Program-made: the position numbers and the translations under genes
The notes under the pieces: generated by a model
What the model saw: the letters and a program-made list of their open reading frames with translations, nothing else
Told to the model about the DNA's origin: nothing
The model's database searches: none
Shown: piece by piece, positions 41,818-55,598 of the stretch
Layout: each line of letters begins with the position of its first letter
Position numbering within the stretch: position 1 is the stretch's first letter
DNA from: Basidiobolus ranarum
Taxonomy: Eukaryota; Basidiobolomycota; Basidiobolomycetes; Basidiobolales
Assembly (NCBI GenBank): GCA_040143965.1
Contig: JASJQH010006887.1
Span: 1-55,672, forward strand
DNA length: 55,672 nucleotides
Direction: 5' to 3'

Positions 41818-43770
41818 TTACTGCAGTATACGGATGTGTAAATGTTCCATAAAAACTGCCAAGTCTTCGCTTTTGATTTCCATTACTGATGTCTCAAAGC
41901 TATCATGACGGCATCTGGCACCCGTCAAATGCGCTGTATGCTGGAAAGCTAAGCCAAAGTGATTCCTCCTCGTGTCACCATGCTGGTTACTTCCCGATAC
42001 ACCAACCACCATATAAGTGCCTTGGTTTTCATTTAGAGCAGCAATCACAAAGGGCAGGTCTGCTTTGCGGTATTCACGCATAGCATCGAGTAGAAACAAT
42101 GCCAGCTGCGAGAGAGTAGCTGGATGAGAGAACAATGTGAGATCAGGACCATCCTTAACAACCGCAAATCGAAAAGTCTTCAGCGTTTTTATAGCATGTC
42201 GTTCAATCATTGAGGTGCCTTGTCTAACTACGGCTTGTTGAAGTTTCATTGCCAGGCTTAGTCCGTGTTGAATTAGTTCAATATCATCAAGAGCATCGTA
42301 TGCAGTATAGAAGCTCTTCATCCATTGGGTTTCTTGTTCTTCTTCTCCATCTACAGTGTCATTCCACTCCAGTTCAGTCCCTAAGCGTTTGGCGACTTCA
42401 GGGGTCGATTTCAATAGAGCTGTTATCGCGTATACGACATCGCTAGCAGATAGATTTCCTTTGTAGCCATAGCTACGCATGAAAGACCCGTAGCAGAGAT
42501 CTACTAGACCATAGTCAGGTGCTACCTCCTCGATTTTTTGGCGAAGTGTACGCTTAAGGCTCAAATCCATGTGAGTATACAGCTGCTGGCATTGGCGAAG
42601 AGAGAAACCCATCTTGGCTAGCATATTAAGTAGCCGCCGACGACCTTTTTCTCGCCAAATACCCAATTTTGCAGCAACATAACTTGAATGAAACATACTT
42701 TCATATAGTGACCAATGGCGAAACAACATAAACCGGAGCTCTTCATGATATTTAATAGCATATTCTTCTCTCTGTGTGTCTCCTTCTGAATTATCGGAGC
42801 CCAGAAACCGGTCGGACTGGGCTAGACCCAACCGAGCAACTTCATCTTTAAAGGCTTGTGTTTGTGATTCGTATCTATCGGCATCTAAGTGTTCCTGAAG
42901 GTATTGTGAAGTGACACCAATGATGGAAAACCATAACATTGACGTCGTGGTACGATCTAACTCACTAGCCAGTGTATATATCATAAGAGCGGCTGCGGGA
43001 CCATAATGAGTACCTGATGAATAGTAAGCGGTAATCACTTGCTTGTGTTCGCGTCGTTGCTGCCGAGCAACTCGATGGGAAGAATCCAACGGGTCATCCT
43101 CCTCCATGGCGTCAGAGTCTTCATCTTCAGAATCAGCATACTATTCAATTTATAAGTCAAATATATAGTTAGACAATCGAAGCTCCTATGCTGGTAATAT
43201 AATTATTTACCTTACCTCTAAAGCTTCGAAAGCTTTCTGTACATGTTGCAAAGCGTCTGGGTCTTCATCATCAAACACGACAATTGGGCTGAAACCAAAC
43301 ATATTTGAAAGATGCAATGGACGGTGGCTATCAAAAACATAAACACCCGTGTTGTTGGAGATATTCAAAAACTCGGTGAGATCGACCATACCACCACAAT
43401 TCAGCATAATGATACTACGTATCTAAGGATATCAAAGCTTCAAAGTTAAAAGAGACCCTTAAGTTATGTTCGAAAATGCAACACTAAATTACGGAAGTTT
43501 AGATGTTGGTACACGAATATAAATTGCGCTTACGTTGGAATTGTCTTCTATAAGTTCTTGATTGGCGTAACTTAAATCGGTGTATCCATTAACTGGTACA
43601 ATCTTATGTGCAAGATAATCGGTTTTAAGAAGTTCTTGCAATATTTTGCAGGCACATAAAGCATCTGTGTCGGAAGCTACGAATATAAGTATAGAACAGT
43701 CTAAGCCTAGCGCATCTTCTTTGATTTTATCGTAGGCTTCTTGAAACCGGTCTGCATTAAATAAACCCAT
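41818..43770 (-). CDS. CDC45: Replication initiation factor CDC45
   Basis: Subunit of the CMG helicase, needed for origin firing and fork movement. Three exons (43534-43770, 43216-43422, 41818-43140) give 588 residues (human 566, yeast 650). The N-terminal DHH/RecJ-like fold has SILIFVASDTDALCACKILQ, IIMLNCGGMVDL and YVFDSHRPLHLSN. The acidic linker at about 149-170 (DSEDEDSDAMEEDD) is followed by a basic R-rich stretch. The C-terminal region includes DRTTTSMLWFSIIGVTSQY, DLCYGSFMRSYGYKGNLSAS, KSFYTAYDALDD and the terminal block that binds MCM and GINS. The gene converges on HSP10 with 227 bp between stops. The ATG at 43770 is first in frame. Confidence 0.95.
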
Positions 43771-44159
43771 AATGTTATCACCGGTATGCAAGCTCTATTG
43801 AAGGTTACTTTCAAGATTTACGATTATACAAACACGAGCGACTTGACTACCCCATATTAAACTTCATAACATCTGAAATCAAAAACGAAAAATCAAAACA
43901 AATCATGTTTATCACTTGACTCAATAGAGAGGGTTAGACCTATCATTTTCTTTGCTGATTTAATTTGAAGCTTCAATCACCAATCAAAAGAAATCATTTC
44001 CAGATCAGAAAATTCGCTACATTGAGTTTAATATACCTTTTTTAATGGTTGTAGACACTTCCATTATGCGCGCATTTATTAGATAATTGTGTGGTCCAGG
44101 TGAATTATATACCAAGGCGTAATAGCGATGGGGGCGGGGGTAGCAGTCTTCTACCAAGT
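43771..44159. other. Intergenic spacer
   Basis: 389 bp between the CDC45 start and the COG5 stop, both minus strand. AT-rich with a short G-run (44131-44141). The CDC45 promoter should lie here; no repeat seen. Confidence 0.5.
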
Positions 44160-47100
44160 CTATTGGGTGTTTGCAATAGCTTTTTCTAGTACTTGTCTTA
44201 AAACTGGATATACATCAATCACCTCTTTGTTTTTCTGCTTCTGAGTATTGGAATAGCTGTCTAAACATTGCGATATCAGCTGGTAAGCTTCAAGGTCAGA
44301 ATGCGAGTCCAACCAGTCCGAATATTGTAGTTCACTTTGGCCTTCATATACATGGGGCATAGGAATAGATGGGTCTCCGCGTACAAACAAGTGGTGAATT
44401 TGATATATATATGGAAGGGATTCAGTCTGTGACGAGGTGAGGATCTCCTCTAAATCGAGGAACATCAAAAATCTAAAGTAATATTTTTAGTACTGACAGA
44501 AAGCATTTTGGATAGGACATATTCCCAGAAATTAACGATCCTAACCTAAAGGCTCTAAGAGCGCGATATGCTTCACCTAGCGAAGACAGGCCTAGACCAT
44601 GTGCAGCAAGAATCTGATTCACAACAAATTCTAATTGTGTCATATCTCCCGTTAACTTCAGCTTTCCCATTTCACTTAAAGGATGGGCGAGCGAGGCATG
44701 TCTTAAGAAATATATTACTACACGACGAGTTAAATCAATGATCCTGTAAAAGAAGAGTATTTTAGTCATCAATGGAAACCACTGGAATTTGAGGGGAATT
44801 CTTCATTCACCATTCTTTTCCTTCATCACCACAGGAGAACTTCGAGAGATATTCACGTTGGATATGTCTAAACTTTCCAGCCAACTCGTTAATATACTGA
44901 CTAGCATTGGACGACATGTGGTCACCTGCATTAGTGCTAAAGGAAAGTGATTAATAATTGAGTGAGGTTTGGTCGATATTATGGTTGAAACCTTGCAAAG
45001 TCTTCGCGATGCACCTTCAATATAACCAACTCCAGTTCTTTGACGAATTGACGAATGAGGCCTTGTATAACACTCTGGTAGAGCTTCTGGATATTCTATA
45101 GATTGACAATTAGAGCATCAATGCTGGATTCTTAAGTTGACAGCTGTTTGTCACTGAAATTTAGTGCTTACATCCAAAGAGTTTTCAAACGTATTATGCA
45201 CATCATGAGGTAAATCTTCGACAAATTTCAAGAAAGCTTGCCGGAAGAAATACATATTGTTGACCATCTCAATGTTATTATTTTGGGCTGCAGTGAGGCC
45301 TCCTGAGAAAATAATCACATAGGCGGTGTTATCTCTGGATATCTACAATTGCCTGTAAGTGACATAATAAATTTCTGAGTAGAGATTATCGAATCGTACC
45401 CAAGTTTCGATTTTTGTCTTAATCGACGTTAAGCATTTGATTATATTCTTGCTAACAGCCGCGAGTAGTTGACTATCAAACTTCGCAATATCAAGTTCAC
45501 TGGAAAGGGCAAAAATCAGCTTCCTGAAGATTAAAGTGAAAGGACATGATATACGTTACCCAGTTATAACCTTAAGAGCCTGAACGAATTCCTCTTTTTT
45601 GGGCATCATGCGAAACCCAGAGGTTGGGAACGTTGCGTTGACCATTTCAAGTAAGCGCGATGCGGATTTGGCAATGTAGGAAGACTCGTAGGCGGAAATA
45701 GTCGCCAGAAGAAGAATAGCTTCAGGGCTACAGAAAGAGTTAATAAAGGGAATAACCACAGAGTATATTTTGCACTTGCCTTTGATGATTGTATCCAAGA
45801 GTGTATCCAGTATGCACAGCAATACGAGAGAAGAACTGATGGAACAGATTCAATAATTTTGGGTATCCAGTTTGAAGAGTTTGCTGTAATAGTGTTGACC
45901 CTAGGGATGGCTTTTATTAATATAAACGATGAACAATAGTAAAACAATAAATAAAATTTACTTCTGCCAGCATCCTTGAGTTCTGCTTCGAAGTTGGTGG
46001 CTAAATTCCGCCAAAAGAAGTTCACAACACTACTCTCTAGCATCTAGGAGTTATTGGATTCGTTAAGAATGGCATAAATAATTCAGAATGAGAGAGATTC
46101 AAGTACCTGCACCAATCCATCTTGGAAGCTGACATGGGTAGCGGGGTCTCTTTTTAAAGATAAGACACGATCTAGAAGATAGACCTGAGATAAAGTGTGA
46201 GCTCGGGTGTTTAGTTAATTCGCAAGTGTTGTTGACAAATTGGTTACTTTGTTACAGGCTTCACTCATGTTATCCATAAGCTTCTCTAGCTTGGACCAAA
46301 GTGCTGCAGTCCATGCTCCATTCCCTGGGTTAGTGAAGTCTTTCATTCTCTTAGTGACACCAGAGTACTCTATACCGGCATCTAATAATGGATTTGTGAG
46401 TGAATGAGAATCTAATATAAGAAAAATAGACAAATCACCTCGAAGTTCTTTTTGCAGTAAACTCATATCAAATGTGAGCTGAATGTCAATCAACACATTA
46501 TCGTTGATATCGTTCAATATTTCACATACCCGCTCCTCCATTTCGTTTAAATTATAGAAGATTTGAAGACCTGATGCAATGTCTGTTTGATTCTATGAAA
46601 GTTTGCGTATCGCTACTAAGTTTCGATAATCACGAGTGGAACTAAAGATATGCCAAAATTACCTGTGTTTGTAGGCCATCAAGTAAAAGTTTATCTGCAG
46701 CCTCAACCACATGACTCCGATAGTTATTGATATCAGGTTTTTCAGCATCAACAACATTGATGCCTTCTAAGTCAGGATCACTAAGAAATGTATCTTGAAT
46801 CTGATGTCAGGGACACTAGATGAAGTAATATGAATGTCAGAATAAAATAGAATTTACCCAATTCACGCAAAGATAGGGCTGCTGAAGTGAACTCGCGATC
46901 TCCACCTTGGACTTGAGTTTCCAACCGGTGAGCGAGTTGAAGAAACCGCATAACTCGACGTAATACGTCCGAAGCATTTTGCAAACGTTCCAGTTGAGTT
47001 GTATATCCCAAAATCTGCTCATACGGAACTCTCACTTTGCTACGAAGTCTAAAAAACATCATATTTTTAGAATACTCGACTGTAAACTAGAAAATGGAAG

Positions 47101-47559
47101 TATTTGTTTTTCTACTGGCAAATACCTAGCTAGTGACTCGGTCATTGAAGAGACATTATGCTTGACTCCTTCTAAGCCTTTTTCGAGATGTCCAATCCCA
47201 TAAACACGCTCAATCAGCTCCTCATTATTCTCTGCGACCTATGGATGTATAAAATAAGTATGTTGTATCATTGTAGGAACGCTTAGTAGACCATACATAG
47301 TTCTTTAAATAGGCTTCTAGATCTTCAATGTTGTGTGACAAACGTTGCAATGAGCTAGTCAGGTCTCCATCTTCGAGGCGAATACTAACTTGAGCATGAT
47401 CGTTTGGGTCGAACTCTTTCGTAAGATATTCTGCGTAGTCTAGATAAAAGGCATTTAATGTCTCGCTAACCCATGAATTTTATTCTATGTGTACCACTTA
47501 CTTTCTTCGAAAATCATCGGAGGTCTACGTTCACTTTTACCTTCAGTTAGACTAGTCAT
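44160..47559 (-). CDS. COG5: Conserved oligomeric Golgi complex subunit 5
   Basis: Tethering subunit for retrograde transport within the Golgi (COG lobe B). Seventeen exons by my reading: 47502-47559, 47297-47439, 47126-47238, 46858-47048, 46663-46793, 46439-46592, 46248-46381, 46107-46184, 45962-46043, 45780-45900, 45560-45727, 45400-45499, 45172-45342, 44992-45095, 44812-44936, 44546-44743, 44160-44472; about 794 residues. Hallmarks: DYAEYLTKEFDP, SSLQRLSHNIEDLEAYLK coiled coil, LRSKVRVPYEQI.. TTQLERLQNASDVLRRVMRF, LLQQTLQTGYPKLLNLFHQF, and the C-terminal RHASLAHPLSEMGKLKLTGDM. The intron 45728-45779 has a GC donor (GCAAGT). The junction 44936..44743 does not close in phase (see findings). 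Confidence 0.88.
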
Positions 47560-47937
47560 GATAGACCACCAAGTGGATATGTAACAATCTACAGTATCAA
47601 CCTATGTGTTACTATCATAAATTCAAATCTAAATGCATATATCCGTCATCACATTTTTACTATGTTGTAAGAAAGTAGTAGTGATTTGGACCAGTTGATC
47701 AGTCACTTTAAACAATCATTGATTATTTCGTTTGTGACTAGGAAATCTTAATTACGCAGGATATTTAGCAATAATGAATAAAACTCAGTTCTGAACCAAT
47801 GATTCAACAGGGTGATCCTAGTTGGTGAACCTGTAGTGAGCTGTAGTGGGCTAATAACCACCTCGAATTCTGGTCTCTGCTTGATAATAGTTAGTTGATT
47901 ATATAGTTACCATTATTTCCTGTCCTGCTTGCAAACG
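47560..47937. other. Divergent spacer COG5 / TOR
   Basis: 378 bp between the two start codons, AT-rich, holding both promoters. A 10-bp repeat-like gtagtgagctgtagtgggc occurs at 47831-47849. No TATA element stands out. Confidence 0.5.
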
Positions 47938-50900
47938 ATGACAACGTTAGCACAGGGTCAAGATATTCTAGGGCGAATTCTTGCCGAGATTAAAAGCAGG
48001 TACTGTCTTTCACATTCACTATCGTGCCATATATCCATAAAAAAATTGTTTCTTTATTTCTTGGCCTATTTAATCAAACTGTATGCGGCGGATGTTTACA
48101 AATCTTTATTATTTCATTTAGAAATGAAGAAGTTCGAATGAAAGCTGCCGGTGATTTGAAAGATCACGTAATATATTAACACTTTGCTACTCTTTCTATA
48201 AGATTTAAATCATGGCCATGCTAACACTCAGCTTATTTATTTCACATACAAACATGTTAGGTTGCCGCTGTTTCTCGTGAATTATCTGGTGATGCCTTGG
48301 TCAAATTCAACCAAGATCTTGGTAAAAGGATCTTGGATATGATTCAAGGAAGTGATAGCAACGATAAAATTGGTGCCGTTTTAGCCATTGGTAAACCTCC
48401 TCTCTTAATTTGAACACGGTAGCTTGTTATCTCGAGGAGAATGCAAATTAATTAGACTGTGTATTTTAGATATGTTGATCGATTACGATGGAGAAGAAAA
48501 TACAACAAAGATTACGCGCTCCGCTAACTTCCTTAGAAAAATTATCTCTGGGAACAACCCACAAGCCATGATACTAGCTACAAAGTCTATAGGTAAGAAT
48601 TACACAAACGGTTTTCTCCAGACCTGCATTTGCACCACATTCTAAATTTTGTACAGGAAGACTTGCTTCACTAGGTGGTACGCTAAAGGCCGATTTCGTT
48701 GAGTTTGAAGTGAAAAGTGCGCTCGAATGGCTTCAAGGTCAGTGTTCCGGTCTCCCAATAACAGCCATACAATCTTTTACTAATTACTATGGTCAACCCA
48801 ATTGAACTAATAGGGGACCGAAATGAGTTTAGGAGACATGCGGCAGTCTTGATCTTGAAAGAGCTGGCACAATCAGCACCTACCCTTATTTATTTTCATG
48901 TCAATCAAATACTCGAGAATTTATGGGTTGCGCTGAGGGATAGTAAAGTAAGCATTTTCCTGTAATTAACGCTTAGTCAAGTACAGAACATGTTCATCTT
49001 AACTCTACAAACCTAGGCCATCATCAGAGAAAGTGGAGCAGACTGTTTAGGTGCCTGCCTTAAGATTGTTTATTATCGAGAAAGTCAAATACGTATTCAA
49101 TGGTATAGCAGACTATATGACGAATGCCAACGAGGATTTAAACTTGGAACGGCTGAGTGTATTCATGGATCCTTACTAGCATTCCGTGAACTATTACAGC
49201 ATACGGGAATGTTCATGCATGAGCGATACAATGAGGTCGGCGACAATGTCCTTCGATTCAAAGATCATCGTGACATCTTGATTAGGAAAACTGTACTTTC
49301 ACTAATTCCAGCGCTTGCCAAATACAATCCAGTAGAGTTTTCCGATTCATACCTACATAAGTCGATGAATCATCTGTTAGGTCAACTTAAAAAAGACAAA
49401 GATGGCTCTATTGCCTTTACCGCCATTGGAGAGGTAGCTATGGCTGTAGGAAGCAATATGAGCCCGTATTTGGATGCAACTATCCAAGCCATCAAAGATG
49501 GATTAATGGCATCTAGAGGAAAGAGCAAGACTGTAAACGAAGCACCTATGTTCCAGTGTATAAGTATGCTGGCGACTGCCGTGGGCCAAGCGCTCACCAA
49601 ATATATGCACGATATATTGGATTTGGTTTTTTCTCTCGGTTTAAGTGAGCCTTTACAACAGGCCTTGATCGATCTATCAAAAAACATTCCTCCCCTGCTT
49701 CCTACTATTCAAGAGCGCCTTCTCAATATGCTTGCCATCATCTTGACTGGTCAGCCCTATCGACAACCAGGCGCTCCCGCTCGTCTTATCGCCGCTAGTG
49801 TACCTGCATCTCGAGATACCCAACTCGTAGAAAACCGGGACCCTGAGACTATTACACTGGCGTTACATACCCTTGGAAGCTTTGACTTTAATGGCCACAT
49901 GCTCAGCGAATTTGTTCGTGATCACATCATTTCGTATTTGGAAGATGACTCAGTGGAAGTAAGAAAAGCTGCCGCTTTGACTTGCTGTCAATTGTTTGTT
50001 CGTGATCCGATTTGTTTCCAGGCCAGCAACCATGCTATTGAAGTGGTTAGTGAAGTGCTCGAGAAACTCCTCACATCGGGAATTGCTGATCCAGGTTTGA
50101 TCTTTGTATTATCTAGCACGTACACAACTTCTGCTAATCAATCTCTCTATTTCAGACCCTAGTATCCGTCTTACTGTTCTTTCTTCTTTAGATGAACGAT
50201 TTGATCGTCATCTGGCTCAAGCAGACAATGTGCGTTCTCTGTTTATTGCTTTGAATGATGAAGTGTTTGCTATTCGTGAGGTAGCCATTACTATTATTGG
50301 ACGCCTGGCCAACCATAACCCAGCATACGTAATGCCATCTTTAAGAAAAAGTCTTATACAGCTATTGACCGAACTTGAGTACTCGAGTGTGAGGTAAATC
50401 GTTAGAGGTCATGATCCTTTGTTCCCACCATCTCCTAACAATACTATTTATGTAGTCGTAACAAGGAAGAGAGCGCTCATTTACTCAGTCATTTAATCGC
50501 TGCGGCTCAAAGATTAATTAAGCCGTACGTCGAACCAATTCTGAAGGTATTGCTATCCAAGTCTAGAGATCGTAGTCCAGGGGTAGCATCTAGTGTGCTA
50601 AATGCAATTGGGGAACTTGCTCTGGTCGGAGGAGAGGATATGTTGGATTACTTGGATGATCTTTTGCCTCTAATTATGGAGACTCTGCAAGATCAAAGTT
50701 CGTCTACCAAGCGTGATGCTGCACTCAGAGCTCTCGGGCAACTTGCTAGCAATACTGGATTTGTCATTGATCCTTACTTGAAATATCCGAATCTTCTGGA
50801 CATATTGATTGACATGTTGAAGACTGAGCAGTCCCTCTCCCTTCGTCGAGAAACAGTGAAGCTACTTGGTATTCTGGGTGCTTTGGATCCTTATAGGCAC

Positions 50901-53900
50901 AAGATGGCTATTCGTGGATCAAATGAATCCCAAGCTGATAGCCGATCTGTAAACACGGATGTATCGTTATTGATGATGGGAATGGGTCCTTCATCTGAAG
51001 ACTACTTTCCAACGGTGGTTTTCAATGCTTTACTCAAGATTCTGCGTGATCCTTCCCTCAGTGCCTATCACACTGAGGTCGTACAAGCCATTATGTACAT
51101 CTTCAAAACACTGGGTCTCAAATGTGTCTCTTTCTTGCCACAAATCTTACCTACATTCTTAAGCGTCATGAGAACTTCTCCACCTCGTATATTGGAGTTT
51201 CACTTTCAGCAGCTTGGTATTTTAGTCTCTGTTGTAAAGCAACATATTAGAAACTATCTTCAGGATATCTTTTCATTGATTCAGGATTATTGGGATAATA
51301 CCTCGAATCTTCAGATATGTATTATTTCCTTGGTTGAGGCTATCTCTATTGCTTTGGAAGGCGAATTCAAAGTGCATCTACCAGCTTTTCTGCCTCATAT
51401 GCTACAAACTATAGACAGTGACATGTCTGAGAAACGACAGCCTACGCTTAAAGTATTGCATGCTTTTATTAAATTCGGATCTAGCATTGAGGAATACATG
51501 CATCTAATCATCCCAGTAATCGTGAAACTTTTCGAGAGAAGCGATACTCCTTTGGCTATTCGTAAAATTGCGATCCAGACCACCGGACATCTCTGCAAAA
51601 ACGTCAACTGCTGTGACCTTGCTTCTAGATTGATCCACCCTCTGTCAAGAGTGCTTAACAATCCTCAATATGAGTTGCGTACAGCTACGATGGATACCCT
51701 GTGTATTCTCGCATACCAACTTGGACCTGATTATGCAGTGTTTGCACCCACAGTAAAGAAGCTATTGATCAAGCATAGAATTCAACATCAAGAGTATGAA
51801 ATGCTAATTTCGAAACTTTTACGTAATGAACCTCTACCACGAGACTTAGGAAAGGTTCACGATGAGCGTTTAAACGATATGAAGTTAGAGGAATCCCCAG
51901 CAGACGTTGGCGCCATGAAAAAACTCCCAGTCAATCAACAGCACCTCAAACGTGCATGGGAAGCTACTCAACGATCCACTAAAGATGATTGGAATGAATG
52001 GATTCGACGATTAAGTGTGGAGCTGTTAAAGGAATCACCTTCTCCAGCTCTAAGAGCTTGTGCTACTAACTTGGCACCTGTATATTATCCCTTAGCCCGT
52101 GAACTTTTCAATGCAGGTTTTGTGTCTTGCTGGTCTGAGCTTGATGACAACTTTCAAGATGAACTTGTGAGATCGCTTGAGTTCGCCTTGAAATCTCCCA
52201 ATATTCCTCCAGAAATCCTTCAAATGCTCCTAAACCTTGCCGAATTTATGGAGCACGATGATAAACCTCTCCCTATTGATATTCGCACTCTGGGTGCCTT
52301 CGCTGCTAAATGTCACGCTTATGCTAAGGCGTTACACTATAAGGAATTGGAATTCATTTCTGAACCTTCTACTGAAACGACAGAAGCATTAATCAGTATC
52401 AATAATCAGCTACAGCAACCAGATGCGGCTGTTGGTATACTTACTTTTGCCCAACGTAATCATGACCTTGGTCTGAAAGAATCTTGGTATGAAAAGCTTC
52501 AAAGATGGGAGGACGCTCTTGCAGCCTATGAAAAGAAACAACTTGAGGATCCCAATTCATTTGATATCACAATGGGTCGTATGAGATGTTTACATGCCCT
52601 TGGTGAATGGGATGCACTCTCCCAATTAGCTCAAGAGAAATGGACGTATGCTGGCGAAGATATGCGTAGAGCAATTGCTCCTTTAGCAGCTGCGGCTGCT
52701 TGGGGTCTTGGACAATGGGAGATTATGGATGACTTTATTGCTGTCATGAAATCCGAATCCCCTGACCGCGCTTTCTTCCGCGCCATCTTGGCTTTACATA
52801 GGAATCAATTTCAACAAGCAGATCAATTTATCAACACAACTAGAGATCTTCTGGATACCGAACTAACAGCTCTAGTTGGTGAAAGTTATAGTCGAGCTTA
52901 TAGCGTCATTGTTAGAGTTCAGATGCTCGCAGAGTTGGAGGAAATCATCACTTATAAAAAATCATATGATTTACCTGACCGCCAAGCAATCATTCGTAAA
53001 ACTTGGGTTAAACGTCTCAAAGGCTGTCAGAGAAATGTAGAAGTTTGGCAGAGAATCCTGAAGATTCGTGCTTTAGTCATATCACCGAAAGAAGATATGG
53101 AGATGTGGATCAAGTTTGCCAATCTTTGTCGTAAAAGTGGGCGTCTGGGGCTTTCCGAGAAAACGCTCACCGGCTTGTTGGAGATAGAACAACCTAGCTT
53201 TGCGCAACTCCATGATTCAGATGCTCCACCACAAGTTGTTTATGCATATTTAAAACACAAATGGGCCACCGGACACAAAGATGACACCATCATATTCCTT
53301 CGCGAATTCACCACAATTAAGTCCAAAGAATTAGGATTTGATGAACATAATGTTGGTACTGAGATAGTGCACTCTGATTCTACTTACGAGGAGTACACTC
53401 GCCTCCTTGCTCGGTGCTACTTGAAGCAAGGGGAATGGCAAATGGCTTTACAAGATGATTGGAGTGAAGAAACGATTCCAGATATTCTTCGATCATACTA
53501 TCTTGCAACTCATTTCGACAAAGATTGGTACAAGGCCTGGCATGCTTGGGCTCTTGCCAACTTCGAGGTCATCACATATTATGAACGGTTAGGCGAGTCT
53601 GTTCCTTCGGAAATAATGACTGCGCATATTGTACCTGCAGTGCAAGGATTCTTCCGTTCAATTGCCCTGTCTAGTGGGAACAGTCTTCAAGATACTCTCA
53701 GACTTCTTACTTTATGGTTCAAGTTCGGATACCAACAAGAAGTTAGTGTTGCAATAAGCGAGGGATTCAATACTGTCAGTATTGATACTTGGTTGCAGGT
53801 TATTCCTCAGTTGATTGCCCGTATTCACGCGCCTAGTCCTAATGTACGCCGACTGATTCATCACTTACTGACTGATGTTGGCAAAGAGCATCCCCAAGCG

Positions 53901-55598
53901 TTAATTTATCCCTTAACTGTTGCCTCCAAGTCACTCAACGCCTCAAGAAAACGGGCAGCTTTAGCGATTATGGATAAAATGCGATCACATAGTGCTTTGT
54001 TAGTAGAACAGGCCTTGTTAGTAAGTCAAGAACTGATTCGTGTAGCCATTCTATGGCACGAAATGTGGCACGAAGGTTTGGAAGAGGCATCCCGTCTCTA
54101 CTTTGGTGACCGCAGTATTGAAGGAATGTTCGCTACATTAGAGCCACTCCACCAAATGCTTGAAAGAGGACCTGAGACATTACGTGAAATCTCCTTCAAT
54201 CAAGCATTTGGAAGGGATTTACAAGAAGCACAAGAGTGGTGTAAACGTTACAAACAAACGTTGGATGAGAACAATCTTCACCAAGCTTGGGATCTTTACT
54301 ATCAAGTGTTCAGACGTATCAACAAGCAACTGCCACAACTTACCACGCTGGAGCTCCAGTATGTCTCCCCCAGACTTCTTGCTGCTCAAGATCTGGAGCT
54401 TGCTGTTCCTGGTACTTATAAGAGTGGTGAGGAAATCATCAGAATTGCTCGCTGTGTTCCAACTTTCAACGTTATCACATCAAAACAACGCCCCCGAAAA
54501 TTCACTATTAAGGGTAGTGATGGGAAAGACTATATGTTCCTTCTAAAGGGTCATGAGGATTTGAGACAAGACGAACGTGTAATGCAATTGTTCGGTCTAG
54601 TCAACACCTTACTCGCCACTGATCCAGAAACATTCAAGAGACATCTTAATATCCAAAGATACTCTGTCACTCCACTTTCTCCCAACTCAGGGTTAATCGG
54701 ATGGTTGCCTAATACCGATACTTTCCACGCCTTAATCCGTGACTATCGTGAGAGTAGAAAGATTCTGCTTAACATTGAACATAGAATTATGCTGCAAATG
54801 GCGCCTGACTACGATAATCTGACTCTGATGCAAAAGGTGGAAGTTTTCGAATATGCCTTGGAACACACCACTGGTCAAGACTTATACCGTGTCTTGTGGC
54901 TGAAGAGTCGAAATTCGGAAGCATGGTTGGATCGCCGTACCAACTATACACGTTCGTTAGCGGTGATGTCTATGGTTGGCTATATTCTTGGTCTTGGGGA
55001 TCGACATCCTTCGAATCTGATGTTGGACAGATTCTCCGGAAAAGTGATACACATCGATTTCGGAGATTGCTTTGAAGTAGCTATGCATCGAGAGAAATTC
55101 CCCGAACGAATTCCATTCCGTTTAACTCGTATGTTAACCAATGCCATGGAAGTTAGTGGAATTGAGGGAAATTTCCGAACCACCTGCGAAAACGTTATGC
55201 GTGTTCTACGTGAAAACAAGGAGAGTTTAATGGCAGTGTTGGAGGCATTCGTGTATGATCCTTTGATCAATTGGCGTTTGTTGACGACACCAAGTCCCCA
55301 CCAAGATCCTCGTCAACCAACTAGCTCAGTTAGTGAAAATGTGGAAGATGGGTTCAGTCGAACAATGCCCTCAAGCCGTAGAATACATCCATTGGAGTAT
55401 GCTCAAGAAGAGGAACCAAATAACAATCCTGAAGTACTAAATCAAAAGGCCTTGACTGTAGTCAATAGAATTTCAAACAAGCTTACTGGACGTGATTTCA
55501 AACCGAACCAAACCTTGGATGTGTCCACTCAGGTAGAAAAATTAATCCAACAAGCTACTTCATTGGAGAATCTTTGTCAATGCTACATTGGCTGGTGA
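47938..55598 (+). CDS. TOR: Target of rapamycin kinase (TOR)
   Basis: Master Ser/Thr kinase of growth and nutrient signalling. Nine exons (47938-47999, 48122-48167, 48261-48390, 48470-48592, 48657-48737, 48814-48947, 49017-50094, 50156-50393, 50456-55598); 2344 residues to the first TGA. HEAT repeats fill about 1-1150, then FAT (about 1200-1800). The FRB domain keeps every rapamycin-contact residue: S1843, W1909, D1910, Y1913 and F1916, spaced exactly as mTOR S2035 and W2101-F2108. The kinase has K1995 ([19 protein letters not shown]), catalytic D2146 (GLGDRHPSN) and D2165 (HIDFGD). The FATC ends [11 protein letters not shown], and the next codons are A-F-W-TAA (to 55610), so the conserved Cys is replaced by TGA. 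Divergent from COG5. Confidence 0.96.

Noticed and set aside
12485-55598. Functional cluster of TORC1 genes (Gtr2 and TOR on one contig)
   Set aside because: They are more than 33 kb apart with many unrelated genes between; co-occurrence is best explained by chance.
55596-55598. General reassignment of TGA to a sense codon
   Set aside because: The Siva-like and PAAF1 genes end in TGA exactly at the expected C-termini, so TGA terminates translation in this organism.
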